56,229 nt of DNA from an uncultured delta proteobacterium (GTDB lineage Bacteria; Myxococcota_A; Polyangia; Haliangiales; Haliangiaceae). The DNA is taken from assembly GCA_900696455.1 (NCBI GenBank), contig CAADGB010000246.1, positions 1 to 56,229 on the forward strand, read 5' to 3'. Below are positions 55,301 to 56,229 of this stretch, one piece after another; position 1 is the stretch's first letter; each line of letters opens with the position of its first letter. The translations under genes were made by a program, and so were the position numbers. Below the pieces are notes generated by a model, which saw nothing but the letters and a program-made list of their open reading frames with translations, had not been told where the DNA came from and searched no databases.

Positions 55301-56177
55301 CTACGCCGAGGCGCTCTCGGGGCTCACCACCAACACCACGTACTACGCGTGCGCGATCGCCTCGAACGGCCTCGGCACCTCGGTCGGCGCCGTCGTGAGC
55401 TTCCGGCCGGGCGCCGAGCCGCCGGTGGTCACCACCGAGGCCGCGACCGACGTCACCGCCGTCGCCGCGACGCTGGCCGGCACCGCCAACCCCGACGGCC
55501 TGGCGTCGATCGGCTGGTTCCGCTACGGCACGGCCGACCCCGGCACCTGCAGCGACGGCTTCGGCACCCGGGCTCCGGCCAGCGGCGACCTCGACCTCGG
55601 CGCCGGCTCGGTGGCGGCGCCCTTCACCACGCCGCTCGCCGGGCTCCTGCCCAACCAGCGCTACTACTACTGCGCCGCCGCCAGCAACGTGGGCGGCGCC
55701 AGCTTCGGCGCGGTGCGCTCCGTCACGACCGCCGCGGTGCCGCCCACGGTGACGACGCTGTCGGCGGTCGCCGGCGGCGACGGCCTGGCCACGCTGACCG
55801 GGTCGGCCAGCCCCAACGGCTCGATCACGCTCGGCTGGTTCCGCTACAGCACCGTGGACCCGGGGCAGTGCGACGACAGCTTCGGGACCCGCACGCCGGC
55901 CGGCGGCGACGCCGCGCTGGGCGCCGGCCACGCCGTGATCCGCTACGAGCACGAGCTGACCGGCCTGGCGCCCGGCACGTACCACGTGTGCGCGATCGCC
56001 GGCAGCGACGCCGGCACCGCGTACGGCGAGCTGATCACGATGGTGGTGAGCGGCGCGCCGATCGACGACGGCGGCTGCTGCCGCGTCGCCGGTCAGGAGC
56101 GCAGCCCGTGGCCGTCGCTCCTGCCGCTGGCGGTGGTGCTCGGGCTGCTGGTCCGCCGGCGGCGCCGGCGCGGCTAG
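46389..56177 (+). CDS. giant surface protein of 30 tandem fibronectin-like repeats with MYXO-CTERM-like tail
   Basis: A 3262-residue protein. GTG 46389 starts a Sec signal peptide (STSVLRAALVFLSIAVPVVA) ending near residue 24. From residue 26 on it is 30 repeats of about 106 residues. Each is beta-rich and fibronectin-III-like: a TATLNGSANPNG strand, TGWFRYATTNPGTCNDSFGT, ALGAGT, then GLTPATTYYYCAIASN and FGAVLSFTT. Almost every repeat has one Cys in PGTCNDSFG and one in YYYCAIAS, suggesting a disulfide per repeat. The C-terminus has Gly-Cys-Cys, a hydrophobic stretch (LLPLAVVLGLLV) and RRRRRRG, matching MYXO-CTERM surface-sorting tails processed by a myxosortase. It is probably a long cell-surface adhesin or fibre. 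Confidence 0.93.
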   Translation: MSTSVLRAALVFLSIAVPVVAHAAAPTTTTSPATGITTSSAQLNGAGDPNDEQTTGWFRYSANNPVTCDDAFGTRVPATRGTDLGMGTVAVPYSITATGLTPGVTYYFCSIVQNASGTAFGAVLSFTIPAPPVTLTTGASSVTSSTATLQGSANPVASATTGWFRYATVDPGTCSDGFGTRAPASGGSALGSGTASVDFTRGITGLLPGTTYYYCAIASNAHGTTFGAVLFFTTAATAPTVTTGSATGVTTSAAVLNATGVPRGDTTVGWFRYATTNPGSCNDSFGTRLPASGGTALGADNSTVPFSQPVSGLALATTYYYCAIAANGVGTTFGSVLSFTTSATPPTVVTVAATAVTGTTATLNGTGTPNGSSTTAWFRYATSNPGVCNDSFGTRAPTSSGSLLGSGTAPVDFSRGLTGLTPTTTYYYCAIASNGLGTSFGELLSFTTPAMSPVVTTLTPTITSGTAVTLNGQANPNGDAATGWFRYATVNPGTCNDSFGTRAPASGGSALGGGLAVVMFSEPLTGLTPLTTYYVCAIASNTLGTGFGAVQTFTTPAAPTVTTSAVTSLASVSATLNGSANPNRTTTTGWFRYATTNPGTCNDSFGSRAPVSGGSNLGAGSSAQAFAQSVGSLSPDTTYYYCAIASNSEGTAFGAVLSFTTLAAPVVVSNPATLVTATSATLNGAADPNGASSTGWYRYSTANPGTCNDAFGTRAPSSSASDTALGAGTSPVAYSRAISGLTPNTTYYFCALAGNTYGTGFGAVLSFTTLATAPVVTTNSPTLLTGATAQLNGAANPGGADTTAWFRYATASPGTCNDSFGTRAPGAGGAALGSGTTSQVFSQAIAGLTPATTYYVCAIAQNAVGTSVGAVVSFTTPAPPTVTTTAATSIGNTTATLNGSANPNRATTTGWFRYSSTDPGTCNDSFGSRAPTSGGSNLGAGSTAQPFGQPLSALSAGTTYYYCAVASNSEGLAFGDVLSFTTAGPPTVTTSAATLVTASSATLNGSANPNGATSTGWFRYATSDPGTCNDSFGTRAPPSSTSDTALGAGSSPVAYSRAISGLTPATTYYYCAIAGNAYGTRFGAVQSFTTPALPPSVTTSAVTPFTGTTAQLNGSANPNGDATTAWFRYGTVSPGTCNDSFGTRAPVAGGSSLGGGIAAVAFNQSISGLTPATTYYVCAIAQNGLGTSFGAVLTFTTADLPLVTTAAATGLSNVAATLNGSANPNRATTTGWFRYATTNPGTCNDSFGTRAPTSGGSNLGAGSSAQAYSNGVTGLSPGTTYYYCALASNSEGTSVGAVLSFTTRDAPTVLTTAATLVAATSAQLNGSANPNGATATGWYRYATTNPGTCSDSFGTRAPSSSGSDTPLGAGTSAVVYGRAISGLTPATTYYFCAIANNIHGTRFGEVLSFTTPALPPAVTTTAVTPFTGTTATFNGTANPNGDAATGWFRYATASPGTCNDSFGTRAPAAGGAALGAGITGVPYSQAVTGLSPGTTYYVCAIASNALGTSFGAVATFTTAAPPTMTTTAAASVASTTATLTGTGNPNRAATTGWFRYATTNPGACDDSFGTRAPAAGGTSLGAGSAAQAYSVGITGLAPATTYYYCAIGSNGEGLGVGGVLSFTTLATPTVTTSAATLVTTTSATLNGSANPNGATTTGWFRYSLTNPGTCNDSFGTRAPAAGGAALGAGTAPVAYSQALGGLLPGQTYFYCAIASNSVGPAFGAVLQLTTAAAAPSVTTAVPTGITTTTATLNGSANPNGAATTAWFRIDTTNPVTCNDSFGTRVPGTAGAALGAGNSAVTFSEALTTLTPGTTYYYCAIASNSAGTGFGIVRTFATPAPPTVATLAATPVTATTATLNASGNPHGFATTGWFRYTTTDPGACSDSFGVRAPASGGAGLGAGTAPVAFGQALTGLTPATTYYFCAIASSSIGTTLGEVLSFTTPPTQPAVTTLAATAVDVTSATLEGSANPNGDPTTAWFRYATTHPGTCNDSFGTRAPASGGTSVGAGTTPVTFSQPLTGLTTATTYYYCAIASNGIGTSLGVVMQLTTAAAPTVTTTAASGVGSSTATLNGSANPNFAATTGWFRYATTHPGTCDDSFGVRAPAAGGAALGAGATPVAFSQALTGLGPSTTYYYCAIAQNVGGIRFGAVMSFATSSAPTVVTDAATSITSTGATLNGTANPNGLTATGWYRYATTRPGTCSDSFGTRAPSSGGTALGAGTAPASFPRAITGLTASTTYYYCAIASNAVGTGLGEVLSFTTAGPPTVTTEAATGVTSTGATLHGSANPNQTATTGWFRYATTSPGTCNDSFGTRAPSSGGTALGAGAAAVPYQQALATLSPGTTYFYCAIASSTLGTRFGAVMSFTTPAVPPQVTTSAATAVGASTATLNGSGNPGGAATTGHFRYSATHPGACDDSFGTRAPASGGSALGAGNANVAFTQGLAGLTSATTYYYCAIASSSAGTAFGAVLSFTTLAAPTVTTVTASAITSTGATLEGSANPNGATATGWFRYSATDPGTCNDSFGTRAPTSGGSALGAGTTAVPYTRAITGLAAGTTYYYCALASSTVGTGVGAVRSFTTPGAPTVTTSAATAVGATTATLNGAASPNAAAATGWFRYATTNPVTCNDSFGTRAPSSGGTALGAGTSAVPYAEAVSGLSPSTTYYVCAIASNVSGTRFGAVVSFTTSSTAPTVTTAAATAVTGTGATLNGAANPNGAATTGHFRYSDTDPGTCDDSFGTRAPASGGAALGAGTAAVPYQQAVTGLATGTTYYYCAIATSALGTSVGAVLTFTTPAAPEVTSDAATAVGGTTATLNGTAVPRGAAATGWFRYSTTDPGTCDDAFGTRAPATGGTSLGAGAVGVPYAQALTGLAPATTYYYCAIAGNAVGTGLGAVRSVTTTAAAPTVTTDAPTAVLVDTAVLNGSVVANGAATTGWFRYGTTDPGTCNDTFGVRVPATGGTALGAGVTAVAYAEALSGLTTNTTYYACAIASNGLGTSVGAVVSFRPGAEPPVVTTEAATDVTAVAATLAGTANPDGLASIGWFRYGTADPGTCSDGFGTRAPASGDLDLGAGSVAAPFTTPLAGLLPNQRYYYCAAASNVGGASFGAVRSVTTAAVPPTVTTLSAVAGGDGLATLTGSASPNGSITLGWFRYSTVDPGQCDDSFGTRTPAGGDAALGAGHAVIRYEHELTGLAPGTYHVCAIAGSDAGTAYGELITMVVSGAPIDDGGCCRVAGQERSPWPSLLPLAVVLGLLVRRRRRRG
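46464..56054 (+). repeat. 30 tandem repeats of about 320 bp
   Basis: The coding repeat array comprises 30 units by manual alignment of the protein, most 105-108 residues (315-324 bases). The units are least similar at both ends of the array and most similar in the middle. Conserved anchors are WFRY, CNDSFGTRAP, LGAG and YYYCAIAS. Confidence 0.9.
47745..51590 (+). repeat. higher-order three-unit period (repeats 5-16)
   Basis: Within the array, repeats 5, 8, 11 and 14 share TTYYVCAIA and an AWFRY or NPNGDA type. Repeats 6, 9, 12 and 15 share SNLGAGSSAQ-like loops and SNSEG. Repeats 7, 10 and 13 share the unique SDTALGAG-type two-residue insertion, and 16 shares their AATLVT opening. The period is about 960 bases, so a three-repeat block was amplified as a unit. 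Confidence 0.8.
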
Positions 56178-56229
56178 CGGCGCGGGGCGCCGCGGCGACG
56201 GGCCGCGCCCGCGCCCGCGCCGCGGGCTC
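56178..56229. other. short GC-rich end of window
   Basis: The 52 bases after the giant gene are composed almost only of G and C, with overlapping GCGCC/GGCGC stretches that could fold, but no T-run and no start of a recognisable gene. Confidence 0.5.

Noticed and set aside
42786-55985. Minus-strand open frame of 4399 codons running through the helicase and giant gene
   Set aside because: It crosses several clear plus-strand genes, and its periodic translation (GAEAVVAGAGVG-type) only mirrors the repeats on the other strand. High GC content suppresses stops, so length is not evidence here.
46464-56054. CRISPR-like or rDNA-like tandem repeat
   Set aside because: The repeats are in-frame coding units of about 320 bases with diverged sequence and amino-acid-level conservation, not short identical repeats with unique spacers.

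Overview
This is a very GC-rich window (roughly three quarters G+C by eye, almost every third codon position G or C). GTG starts and 4-base stop/start overlaps are common. Several features point to a Myxococcota bacterium: many lipoprotein signals, trypsin-like and Cys-rich secreted modules, an Asp/Cys-rich putative metal-binding motif, a transmembrane Ser/Thr kinase, and a giant repeat protein ending in a MYXO-CTERM-like tail. A Kofleriaceae/Haliangiales-type or Polyangia genome would fit, but that is inference. I saw no rRNA, tRNA, CRISPR array, insertion sequence or phage genes. No gene-free stretch exceeds 300 bases; the longest, 31851-32143, carries a candidate regulatory motif cluster.

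Layout. 1-9037 (minus): two translationally coupled large repeat proteins, a truncated beta-propeller/HEAT giant and a 949-residue partner. 9155-15637: beta-class glutathione transferase, TPR protein, secreted trypsin-like protease, M28 peptidase lipoprotein and an exported UPF0173-type metallo-beta-lactamase-fold hydrolase. 15792-19272: a tightly overlapping operon of a di-haem lipoprotein, a 2Fe-2S subunit and a Tat-exported molybdenum subunit of the isoquinoline 1-oxidoreductase type. 19355-24139: single genes for the cell envelope and small domains of unknown function (M23 peptidase, AhpD-like protein, two lipoproteins, DUF4389, DUF302). 24203-26432: a divergent carotenoid-oxygenase/TetR pair sharing two copies of an operator-like repeat. 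26458-33076 (minus): GNAT-nitrilase fusion, kinase-fold protein coupled to a class III aminotransferase, a TPGYWK-motif lipoprotein and an orphan PhnD-like binding protein.

33195-37419 is the most interesting part. It holds a bufferin-type RiPP operon: a Cys-rich precursor (bufA), the MNIO iron enzyme DUF692 (bufB) and the DUF2063 partner (bufC). BufB and BufC would act together on Cys residues of the BufA core to make a copper-binding periplasmic product. The precursor here has an unusual AKPDPA repeat linker and a Cys at the signal cleavage site. The operon is divergent from a MauG-type di-haem peroxidase, and its bufC overlaps a convergent VTT membrane protein by 367 bases.

37477-46256: a kinase with an N-terminal membrane domain, a VIT1-family transporter, a coiled-coil zinc-ribbon protein, a small lipoprotein, a hybrid histidine kinase, and a PLD-nuclease/helicase/DUF3427 protein of possible defence function. 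46389-56177: a 3262-residue surface protein made of 30 tandem fibronectin-like repeats of about 106 residues, twelve of which show a three-repeat higher-order period.
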